Assembly: GCF_022815905.2 (NCBI RefSeq)
Contig: NZ_CP119327.1
Coordinates: 868,001 to 932,000, forward strand
Origin: Staphylococcus sp. NRL 16/872
GTDB taxonomy: Bacteria; Bacillota; Bacilli; Staphylococcales; Staphylococcaceae
Direction of reading: 5' to 3'
DNA length: 64,000 nucleotides
The notes beneath the pieces are model-generated. The model was given only the letters and a program-made list of their open reading frames with translations. It was not told the origin of the DNA and searched no databases. How positions within the stretch are numbered: the stretch's first letter is position 1; each line of letters starts with the position of its first letter. Below are positions 56,696 through 63,450 of this stretch, piece by piece. Both the position numbers and the translations under genes were made by a program.

Positions 56696-57763
56696 TTAAA
56701 TATAATTTTTGACCACATTAGTAATTACTTCTTTATGTTTTAATATGTCTAAAGGTTTTTCAAATTTTACTACTGTTTTATTTTCGTCATTAAGTACAAA
56801 CTCTGATTTAGTATTAGTAATATAGATTCTCATTATCCATTTTCTAATGCTATCATCTAATAAAATGTTGAAATAACTTCTATTATCTCTATAAAATATT
56901 CTATCTGGTTCAATAATATCAGCTAGTAGTACTTTGACCATTGAATAAGATTCTAATTCTTCAGGAGTAGTTATAATATCTTCTTTAGTATTAGTTGTTT
57001 CATTAGTAATTTCTTCTGAAGGTTCTTCGATTTTAACCTCAGGAACAGAACTAGAATTTAAAGCAGCATTTAAACGATCAGTAACTTTTTCATTTATAAA
57101 AATATTTAAAGTATTTTTTACAGTAGGTGTAAAACGATCAATTACTGATTTTGTTTTAACTCCTTCATAAACCTCTGTTAAAAGATATTTTACAAAATCT
57201 TCTTTTGGATTCTCTAGTTGTTCGACTAAGAATTGTTTAATTAGATTCATATACTTTAGTTCATATGCTGAACTTGAAATATTATCAATATCAAAGTTTT
57301 CCTTTTTAAATTTGTATAGCTCTTTTATACTATTTTCTTTTAAATTTTCAATATTTACAGTTAGAAATGGTTTGCTATCCATTTTATTTGGTTCTTCTAA
57401 ATCTGTATAAAATCTGTACTCAATGCCATTTGTTAATATCCCGAATTTAGAAGTACTCGTTCCAAAATATCTAAATAGCTGAGAATCATGGTTATGTAAT
57501 TTTTCATTAACTGATTTACACTCTATTAGAATTGAAGGTGAATTATCAGTTATAATAGCATAGTCCACTTTTTCTCCCTTTTTAATACCTACATCTGCTA
57601 TAAATTCAGGAGTAAATTCGAGGGGATTAAAAACATCGTATCCAAGTAATTGGAAAAAAGGTAAAATTAAAGCATTTTTAGTAGCTTCTTCTGTATTGAT
57701 ATTATCTTTTAAAGTACTAACTCTTTTTTGTAAATCCTCAATTTTTTGAACGAATTCTTTCAT
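56696..57763 (-). CDS. Stand-alone PD-(D/E)XK (HSDR_N-type) nuclease-like protein
   Basis: A 355-residue protein whose N-terminal 200 residues match the type I restriction HsdR N-terminal domain. They show the early EEATKNALILPFFQLLGYDV and then D67 (GEKVDYAII), E81 and K83 (ILIECKS) as a PD-(D/E)XK active site. There is no helicase part and no adjacent HsdM or HsdS. An N-terminal coiled coil (1-22) precedes it; the acidic linker (about 255-285, EEPSEEITNETTNTKE) leads to a distinct C-terminal domain of unknown fold. ATG 57763 follows GAGGAGC. Whether it cuts DNA is unknown. The convergent-free neighbour is an AbiH-type gene, suggesting phage defence. Confidence 0.75.
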   Translation of the reverse strand: MKEFVQKIEDLQKRVSTLKDNINTEEATKNALILPFFQLLGYDVFNPLEFTPEFIADVGIKKGEKVDYAIITDNSPSILIECKSVNEKLHNHDSQLFRYFGTSTSKFGILTNGIEYRFYTDLEEPNKMDSKPFLTVNIENLKENSIKELYKFKKENFDIDNISSSAYELKYMNLIKQFLVEQLENPKEDFVKYLLTEVYEGVKTKSVIDRFTPTVKNTLNIFINEKVTDRLNAALNSSSVPEVKIEEPSEEITNETTNTKEDIITTPEELESYSMVKVLLADIIEPDRIFYRDNRSYFNILLDDSIRKWIMRIYITNTKSEFVLNDENKTVVKFEKPLDILKHKEVITNVVKNYI

Positions 57764-57906
57764 TTTTTTGCTCCTCATAAAAAAATTTATTTCTATTATA
57801 ATAATAACTAACAAGTTAAGAAGTATACAACAAAAATTTTAAATTGATATAATAATGATGAATATGTTTATATATTTTTAATTTTTAAATTTTAAAGGAG
57901 AAATTG

Positions 57907-58742
57907 ATGAATTTATTTATAATTGGTAATGGTTTTGATTATGGAGCTCATAATCTTAAAACTTCATATAATTATTTTAAAGATTTTGTTTTAAAAAAAG
58001 AAAAAATATTTATGAAACAATAAATAAAGCTGAAGAAAAATATAACTATTTTAATTCTGAAAATAATTCAAATAATTGGTCATACTTTGAGGACATTCTT
58101 GAATATATTACATTTTCTGATGAATTTGAAAGAAATAAAAATGGAAGTAAAGAGAGTATAGAAGAAAACGTAAACGACTTCAATACGTTAAATACTAAAT
58201 TAAAAGATTTATTTTATAGTTGGATTGAATCTATTGAAATTTCTGGATCATATTATAACGAATTTTTAGTGGATGATGAAAATAGCGAATATTTAAACTT
58301 TAACTATACATATACATTAGAAAAACTTTATAATATAAAAAAAGTTAATCACATTCATATTGAAGATAAAATTGGAAGAGATTATATTTTTGGACATAAG
58401 AAAAAATATAAAAAAAAATCAGGTTTTTTTAAGAATATTAATTCAATTTTTAATAATGCAGAAGTATTTGCAAAACCTGTAAATGACTATATAAAAAGAG
58501 GTAAAGTTAGGTATGAAAATATTGCAAAAATATACTTTTGGGGATTTTCTCTATCAGAAGTAGATAAGCCGTATATTGAACAGATTTTGAAAGACAACCG
58601 TAAAACTATAGAAAACGTGTATCTATGCTCTTATCAATATAATAATAATTTTGAGAAAAGTAAGTTTCAAAGATTTTTAAATGATAATCAAATCGATAAT
58701 GATATAAAAGAGTTTAATGACGAAATTAAAAAGAAGATATAA
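57907..58742 (+). pseudogene. abiH: AbiH-family abortive infection gene, frameshifted
   Basis: The frame opens at ATG 57907 behind AAAGGAG with the AbiH start MNLFIIGNGFDYGAHNLKTS and stops at 58023 after 38 codons. Coding then resumes in another frame from about 58000 and runs to 58742, keeping the AbiH motifs YLNFNYTYTLEKLYN, VNHIHIEDKIGRDYIFGHK and IYFWGFSLSEVDKPYIEQIL. One extra base in the A7 (57993-57999) or A6 (58001-58006) tract would join them into about 278 codons. So this is a pseudogene, a phase-variable gene in its off state, or a sequencing error. The usual IHG is IHIED here. Confidence 0.78.
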
Positions 58743-59020
58743 TATAAAAATATGAATTAAGTTTATTCTTTAGTGTTACATGAAATTATAGTCTAAGAGA
58801 GCTTGAGAAAATCTTTATATTTTACTGGGAAAGTAAAAAAATATGAATAAATTAATATTGCAAATATAGTTATAGAGATTCATATGCGGAATAATTGATG
58901 ATTATAAGGAAAAACTAAAATAACGAATATTTTAAGAATGTTATTTGTACCTTATTGATATAGTAATTAATACTAGATGTGACATAATTTATCATTTAAT
59001 ATTTTTTCCAATTATATTAA
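58743..59020. other. AT-rich gap after the AbiH-type gene
   Basis: About 280 bp plus the hairpin that follows. No reading frame with a ribosome site, no repeat and no RNA gene could be recognised. Confidence 0.5.
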
Positions 59021-59062
59021 AAAGACGCTTTTCTAGAGGTTTGTCTTTAGAAAAGCGTCTTT
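59021..59062. terminator. Bidirectional hairpin terminator
   Basis: AAAGACGCTTTTCTA (59021-59035) pairs perfectly with TAGAAAAGCGTCTTT (59048-59062), with A/T tracts on both sides. It lies between the islet and the small membrane-protein gene. Confidence 0.75.
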
Positions 59063-59086
59063 CTATTTTCGCTATAAGTAATCATT

Positions 59087-59257
59087 TTAAAGCAATTCTG
59101 CTAGCCAAACACCCATTAAAATAAACACAACAAGTGAACCAATAAACCAATATAAATTTTTAGTTTCATGGCCCGGACTAGTAAACGCATATAGGTATAG
59201 ATGATAAATGGCAGATACAAACGATATGACGAGTAAAAGTGAGAAAATGAAAACCAT
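59087..59257 (-). CDS. Small membrane protein, 56 residues, unknown function
   Basis: Minus-strand frame from ATG 59257, preceded by AGGAGTGAT, to the stop at 59087. It has two hydrophobic segments: an N-terminal one (MVFIFSLLLVISFVSAIYHL) and a C-terminal one (YWFIGSLVVFILMGVWLAE), separated by a short polar loop (TSPGHETKN). The clear ribosome site, the terminator behind it and the hydrophobic pattern support a real gene. I do not recognise the family. Confidence 0.65.
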   Translation of the reverse strand: MVFIFSLLLVISFVSAIYHLYLYAFTSPGHETKNLYWFIGSLVVFILMGVWLAELL

Positions 59258-59294
59258 ACTATCACTCCTATTTATATTTGATTGAGTAGGACAG

Positions 59295-59330
59295 TAAAAA
59301 AGAGGAACTAAACTAACTTAGTTCCTCTTT
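59295..59330 (-). terminator. Terminator of the PLP aminotransferase gene
   Basis: AAAGAGGAACTAA/TTAGTTCCTCTTT hairpin with five or six T on the minus strand, five bases past the stop. Confidence 0.9.
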
Positions 59331-59335
59331 ACATA

Positions 59336-60622
59336 TTATTTTAAATCATCGATTGCTTGTGCAATTGAATCGAAGACATGTGGAATATCTTCTTTTTCAA
59401 CACAACTAAATGCAATACGAATATCTGTATCATTTAAGGCAATAATACCGATTGAATATTTATCGATTAAATGTTTACGCAATTCTTCTGGGTTTACGCC
59501 ATTCACTTTAACTGCCATGAAATAACCTGAGTTGAAGTCATAAGCTGTCCAGTGATCTTTATATTTATCATCATAAACGACTTTTTTAGTCACTTCATAA
59601 CGTGATTGTAATGTATCGATATTTGCTTGAATTTCTTTATCGAATTGTTCGTGATGTTCAAGTACATATTGAATCGCACTTTGTGAAGGCATTGGACCAC
59701 TTGAAATATTACTTCTAATCAAACCTTTCACTTTAGCTTCAAGGACATCTTTGGCAGTGTCATTATTTAAGCCGAATGTAATAAAGCCTACACGTAAGCC
59801 CCAAGCAAAGAATTCTTTAGTAGCGCCATCTAAGCGAACAGGTAAAATATTTTTAGAATTTAATTGCGTAATTGCTGTGAAAATAGATTGCGTATAAACA
59901 TCTTCATAGAATAAGCCGTAGTAAGCATCATCTACAACAGCAATCACTTTTGTGCCTTTATTAGCTAATTGTTCAATAGCTGAAACTATTGTTTTTACTT
60001 CTTCTTTAGTAGGTGTATAACCAGTAGGGTTGTTCGGATAGTTTAAAATTAATAACACTTTTTCTTGATTACAATTTTCTAATGTTGAAACTAATGAGTT
60101 TGTTGTATAGTGACCATCTTGATCAAAGATTGAATAAGTTTCAATATTAGCACCGTGTTTCGTATCGAAAATTAATTTATAGTTACCCCAGTTATGTGTA
60201 GGTAATAATAAAGTGTCACCACTATCTACAAATAAATCAGCTACTAATGATAAACCGTGAGTTAATGCATTAGTTACGATAGGACGACTAATGGCTTGTG
60301 CAGTTAAATCAGGATTTTCTTTTAACATCTTTTGTTGCCATAAATCTCTTAAGCTTTCGATACCTTGTGGCGGTGCATATGGAAAGACTTCATCTGGAGA
60401 TAAATGGTTATACACGTCATATAAAGCTGGTGCATACATTTTGCCATCATTATTTGTAGCCATACCAATTGTTGCATTATATTTCGTCGATTTCGCTTCT
60501 GCTGATTGAGACAGAATACCTTTAGGATAGTACATTGCTTGGCCTAAATTTGATAGCATGCTTAAAATTTCAGGACGTTCATCTACGAGTTGATCATTTA
60601 AATTTTGTGCTAAAGGATTCAT
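59336..60622 (-). CDS. PLP-dependent class I/II aminotransferase
   Basis: Fold-type I aminotransferase of 428 residues. The substrate-binding N-terminal region is YPKGILSQSAEAK. The cofactor-contact motif is NYPNNPTGYTPTKEEV, the aspartate-tyrosine pair VVDDAYYGLF, and the PLP lysine lies in RLDGATKEFFAWGLRVGF (about residue 276). The C-terminal arginine region is DTDIRIAFSCVE. Family membership is certain; the amino-acid substrate is not. It is monocistronic with its own terminator. Confidence 0.9.
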   Translation of the reverse strand: MNPLAQNLNDQLVDERPEILSMLSNLGQAMYYPKGILSQSAEAKSTKYNATIGMATNNDGKMYAPALYDVYNHLSPDEVFPYAPPQGIESLRDLWQQKMLKENPDLTAQAISRPIVTNALTHGLSLVADLFVDSGDTLLLPTHNWGNYKLIFDTKHGANIETYSIFDQDGHYTTNSLVSTLENCNQEKVLLILNYPNNPTGYTPTKEEVKTIVSAIEQLANKGTKVIAVVDDAYYGLFYEDVYTQSIFTAITQLNSKNILPVRLDGATKEFFAWGLRVGFITFGLNNDTAKDVLEAKVKGLIRSNISSGPMPSQSAIQYVLEHHEQFDKEIQANIDTLQSRYEVTKKVVYDDKYKDHWTAYDFNSGYFMAVKVNGVNPEELRKHLIDKYSIGIIALNDTDIRIAFSCVEKEDIPHVFDSIAQAIDDLK

Positions 60623-60735
60623 AATTATAACCTCGCTTTAATATTATCATTCACTCTTATATTAACTTGATTTTAAGTAAAGATAAAGTCTGGTTATGAT
60701 ATGGAGAATGGAATTTTTAGTTATTTCTTCAAAAG

Positions 60736-60765
60736 GGAACATTTGTTCGCTTTTTATGTTAAAAT
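60736..60765 (+). promoter_or_regulatory. LexA (SOS) box overlapping an extended -10 promoter
   Basis: Read on the minus strand, 60736-60749 is CGAACAAATGTTCC, a perfect fit to the Gram-positive SOS box CGAACRNRYGTTYC. Directly after it lies an extended -10, TGTTAAAAT (60757-60765), with no good separate -35; the box covers the -35 region. Repression by LexA and induction by DNA damage are inferred. Confidence 0.78.
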
Positions 60766-60807
60766 GAGGACAGGTCATCATAAGATATGACACTTTTCAT
60801 TGTGGAG

Positions 60808-60826
60808 GTGTAGTGTAATGTCGTGG
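60808..60826 (+). repeat. Direct repeat a, over the toxin start codon
   Basis: GTGTAGTGTAATGTCGTGG spans the end of the ribosome site and the ATG. It recurs as GTGTAATGTAATACGTGG at 60961-60978 in the antisense unit, like DRa/DRb of the pAD1 par locus. Confidence 0.75.
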
Positions 60827-60913
60827 TTATTAGAAGGTATGATGGCTCTAATTACAGGAGGCATACTAGTTATTTTTCGAGTTTGGTTGGAATCAAAGTG
60901 GAAGAATAAATAG
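60818..60913 (+). CDS. Fst/PepA1-like type I toxin, 31 residues
   Basis: Tiny hydrophobic peptide predicted to insert in the membrane. It begins MSWLLEGMMALI and ends TGGILVIFRVWLESKWKNK. The pattern (S/T)G-x(5)-F-x(2)-WL then basic residues is that of Fst and S. aureus PepA1 (SGCAIAFFSYWLSRR). GGAGGTG lies seven bases before the ATG. The 5' leader can form a GTCAT/ATGAC stem. A LexA box precedes the gene and a convergent antisense promoter follows it. Confidence 0.75.
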   Translation: MSWLLEGMMALITGGILVIFRVWLESKWKNK

Positions 60914-60919
60914 ATGACC

Positions 60920-60966
60920 TTACACAAAAACCCCTAACTTGCCACTACAAGTTAGGGGTTGTGTAA
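60920..60966. terminator. Shared terminator stem of toxin mRNA and antisense RNA
   Basis: TTACACAA...CCCCTAACTTG pairs with CAAGTTAGGGG...TTGTGTAA. On the minus strand the stem is followed by TTTTT, so antisense termination is efficient; on the plus strand the T tail is weak. Confidence 0.8.
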
Positions 60967-60984
60967 TGTAATACGTGGATACAA
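60926..60984 (-). ncRNA. Candidate cis-antisense antitoxin RNA
   Basis: Predicted about 60-nt RNA starting about 60982 and ending at the shared stem. It would be complementary to the toxin mRNA 3' end and, through direct repeat b, able to pair with the toxin initiation region. The size and layout match RNA II of pAD1 par. Ends are inferred from promoter and hairpin positions only. Confidence 0.6.
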
Positions 60985-60988
60985 TTTA

Positions 60989-61016
60989 ATTTTAACATAT
61001 GATAAATAAATTTCAA
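60989..61016 (-). promoter_or_regulatory. Promoter of the antisense RNA
   Basis: Minus strand: TTGAAA (61011-61016), a 16-base spacer and TAAAAT (60989-60994), pointing at the toxin gene. Confidence 0.65.
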
Positions 61017-61036
61017 TTTACAATATTTCTACGAGA

Positions 61037-61066
61037 TTACATACAAAACACCTGATTTGTTATAAT
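61037..61066 (+). promoter_or_regulatory. Promoter of the 58-residue membrane-protein gene
   Basis: TTACAT (61037-61042), an 18-base spacer and TATAAT (61061-61066), with an extended TGT just before the -10. Confidence 0.65.
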
Positions 61067-61091
61067 TAAAATAATGGGGTGACACAAAATG

Positions 61092-61268
61092 ATGAAACAC
61101 TTAACCAAAATATTTGTTGGTTTAGCCATCGTCTTATTTGTTGTTGGCTATTATTTACAAGCTACAGGACATGAAAGTCAAGGTATTAAATTATTACTAG
61201 CGGCTATTATGTTTATGATATGTGCGTTTATAAATCGAAGTAATGACAGACGTAAAAATAAAAAATGA
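61092..61268 (+). CDS. Small membrane protein, 58 residues, upstream of pmtR
   Basis: The frame begins MKHLTKIFVGLAIVLFVVGY, a first membrane segment. A short loop (QATGHESQG) follows, then a second segment (IKLLLAAIMFMICAFI) and a very basic tail (NRSNDRRKNKK). GGGGTGA (61077-61083) favours ATG 61092 over the adjacent ATG 61089. It has its own promoter and a terminator, so it is a separate unit. Family not recognised. An inside-positive tail is expected. Confidence 0.7.
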   Translation: MKHLTKIFVGLAIVLFVVGYYLQATGHESQGIKLLLAAIMFMICAFINRSNDRRKNKK

Positions 61269-61277
61269 ATTATGCTT

Positions 61278-61336
61278 AGAAGTAAGATGATGGTAACTCT
61301 TCAATTATTGAAGTTATTTATCTTACTTCTTTTTTA
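61278..61336 (+). terminator. Terminator after the small membrane-protein gene
   Basis: AGAAGTAAGAT pairs with ATCTTACTTCT, enclosing a second hairpin (CTTCAAT/ATTGAAG), followed by six T. Confidence 0.9.
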
Positions 61337-61344
61337 ATAGCCCA

Positions 61345-61360
61345 ATTGTATCTATACAAT
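61345..61360 (+). promoter_or_regulatory. Upstream inverted repeat, possible PmtR site
   Basis: ATTGTAT-CT-ATACAAT, a perfect 7-base inverted repeat about 70 bases ahead of the pmtR promoter. Confidence 0.4.
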
Positions 61361-61415
61361 ATATACAATTAAACCTTAAGAAATCCTTAATTTTCAAGAA
61401 ATTCAATAAAAACAC

Positions 61416-61456
61416 TTTACAAATTTGTATATACTGTATATATTATTTATATACAG
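61416..61456 (+). promoter_or_regulatory. pmtR operon promoter with operator palindrome
   Basis: TTTACA (61416-61421), a 17-base spacer and TATATT (61439-61444). The -10 lies within a perfect 9-base inverted repeat, CTGTATATA (61434-61442) and TATATACAG (61448-61456). This is the type of site bound by YtrA-subfamily GntR regulators, so PmtR autorepression is likely. Confidence 0.7.
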
Positions 61457-61475
61457 TTGTTAAAGGGGGACAGCG

Positions 61476-61856
61476 ATGAAGATAATTTTAAAGAACACCA
61501 GTGAACAACCCATTTATGAACAAATTAAGCAACAAATTAAAGAAAATATTTTAAAAGGTTATGTTGAAGCGGGTAGTCATTTACCTTCCATGCGAGAATT
61601 AGCTAAAGATTTACAAGTGAGTTTAATTACTACCAAACGTGCTTATGAAGATTTAGAAAAAGAAGGCTTTGTCACAACGATTAGAGGTAAAGGAACATTT
61701 GTGAAAGAACAAGATAGTTCAATTTTAAAGGAGAAACAATTCTTTGTGATTGAGAATCTAGCCCGTTCAATGATTAAAGAAGCCAAGACCATTGGCATGC
61801 CTCTAAAAGAGTTAAAGGAAATATTAACTTTAATTTATGAGGAGGAAGAAGAATGA
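61476..61856 (+). CDS. pmtR: GntR-family (YtrA-type) regulator PmtR
   Basis: A 126-residue repressor with an N-terminal winged helix (PIYEQIKQQIKENILKGYV, LPSMRELAKDLQVSLITTKR, EKEGFVTTIRGKGTFV) and only a short helical tail for dimerisation, as in YtrA-type GntR proteins. In S. aureus PmtR represses the pmtABCD exporter of phenol-soluble modulins and is released by PSMs. It overlaps pmtA by four bases. Confidence 0.85.
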   Translation: MKIILKNTSEQPIYEQIKQQIKENILKGYVEAGSHLPSMRELAKDLQVSLITTKRAYEDLEKEGFVTTIRGKGTFVKEQDSSILKEKQFFVIENLARSMIKEAKTIGMPLKELKEILTLIYEEEEE

Positions 61857-62752
61857 ATGCAATCGAACTTAGAAATGTAAATTATAGTAATAAGTCGTTT
61901 GCGCTTAAAGATATTTCATTCGATGTTCCTCAAGGCTTTGTTACTGGGTTCATTGGCGGTAACGGCGCAGGAAAAACAACGGTCATTCGATTGATTATGG
62001 ATTTATTAGAAGCACATAGTGGTGAGATTAAAGTTCTCAATAAGAGGATGGTTCACGAACCACAATGGATTAAAAATAAAATAGGTTTCGTTTATTCTGA
62101 AATTTATTTTAACCAACAATGGTCAGTGAAAAAATTAGAAAGTTTTATTTCTCCATTTTATTCCAATTGGGATAAAGCAGCATTTCACCATTATTTAGAA
62201 AGATTTAATTTACCATTTAAAGATAAGATTAAAAACTTTTCAACTGGGATGAAGATGAAGCTCTCACTTGCAATTGCACTAAGTCATCACGCTGAGTTAT
62301 TCATATTCGATGAGCCAACAGCTGGTTTAGATCCCATCGTTCGAAATGAAGTGCTTGAAATTTTACAGCAAGAATTAATTGATGAAAACAAAACCGTGTT
62401 TATCTCAACGCACATCATTTCAGATTTAGAAAAGATTGCTGATTATCTTGTTTATTTAAAAGATGGTGAAGTAAAAATTCAAGGCTATCGTAACGAATTG
62501 CAAGGGCAATATTTCATTGTAAGAGGCGATACAAAAGATTTAGATGAGGAATTAAATCAATTATTTCTATATAAAGAAGAAAGGGCTACCGGTTATCTAG
62601 GGTTTACCCAACAAGCAAATGTATTTAAAGAATTGTTTGGCAACAACGTAGATATTAAACAGCCTTCTATAGAAGAATTGATGATTTACTTGGAAAAATC
62701 TGATCGCATGCATTTACATCAAGAAAAACATCAAAGTGAGTTGATACAATGA
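61853..62752 (+). CDS. pmtA: ABC transporter ATP-binding protein PmtA
   Basis: A 299-residue ATPase of the phenol-soluble-modulin exporter. Walker A is GGNGAGKTTVIRL, the signature is FSTGMKMKLSLAIALS, Walker B is LFIFDEPTAGLDP and the switch is ISTHIIS. It has a C-terminal extension past residue 215. It sits between pmtR and the membrane gene pmtB, overlapping both by four bases. PSM specificity is inferred from synteny with S. aureus. Confidence 0.87.
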   Translation: MNAIELRNVNYSNKSFALKDISFDVPQGFVTGFIGGNGAGKTTVIRLIMDLLEAHSGEIKVLNKRMVHEPQWIKNKIGFVYSEIYFNQQWSVKKLESFISPFYSNWDKAAFHHYLERFNLPFKDKIKNFSTGMKMKLSLAIALSHHAELFIFDEPTAGLDPIVRNEVLEILQQELIDENKTVFISTHIISDLEKIADYLVYLKDGEVKIQGYRNELQGQYFIVRGDTKDLDEELNQLFLYKEERATGYLGFTQQANVFKELFGNNVDIKQPSIEELMIYLEKSDRMHLHQEKHQSELIQ

Positions 62753-63450
62753 AACAGCTATTAATTAGAAATTTCAAATTACGTAGTTGGACGCTTGCTT
62801 TATATATTTTACTGCTTGTAATTAATCCTATTTATGCCATGATTATAGCGCATACAACATGGAGTTATATCATCTATATACCTGTCGCTATAGCATTAAT
62901 GCTACTCAGTATTTTGGATTCAGGACATTTATTTAGGATTCATAGAAGATTAGGAGGAAAATCATCCCATATCTTTTATGAAAGCTTACCTGTTTCAAAA
63001 AAAGATATGTTAAATGCAAACTATATCACATGTATTGTTTTAACTTTATTTGGAGCACTGATTATAGGATTATATAATTTTCAAGCTACGAATATTGAAA
63101 TCAATGATTTACGTTATTCAACAGCCATTTCATTTGTATATGTTAATTTCTTCAGTATTCCTATTGCATTTCAGAAAAATACTGTACGAAAAAGTGAACA
63201 TATATCATACGCTGTTTACATTATTTCAATGATGTTAGTTATACCTTTTACGATTGCTTTAGTGTTTACAGCGACAAATACAATGTTTTTAAATAATGCA
63301 TTAAATACGCAGCTATATGCGAAATATATTAATTATGGCTTACTACTATTAAGTGTTTTATGTATGATACTTAATTACATTATTCAATTTAGACATATTA
63401 ATCAACGAATTAAAAAGGAGGGCTTTTATGAAGCTAGAGAACATCACTAA
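62749..63450 (+). CDS. pmtB: ABC transporter membrane protein PmtB
   Basis: Permease subunit of 233 residues with about six membrane segments and a basic loop (LFRIHRRLGGKSSHIFYE). It works with PmtA, PmtC and PmtD in export of phenol-soluble modulins. ATGA overlap with pmtA indicates coupling, and pmtC begins inside its 3' end. Confidence 0.83.
   Translation: MKQLLIRNFKLRSWTLALYILLLVINPIYAMIIAHTTWSYIIYIPVAIALMLLSILDSGHLFRIHRRLGGKSSHIFYESLPVSKKDMLNANYITCIVLTLFGALIIGLYNFQATNIEINDLRYSTAISFVYVNFFSIPIAFQKNTVRKSEHISYAVYIISMMLVIPFTIALVFTATNTMFLNNALNTQLYAKYINYGLLLLSVLCMILNYIIQFRHINQRIKKEGFYEAREHH

Noticed and set aside
56696..57763. Type I restriction enzyme R subunit.
   Set aside because: There is only the N-terminal nuclease-type domain, no DEAD/helicase region, and no HsdM or HsdS nearby, so a restriction system cannot be claimed.
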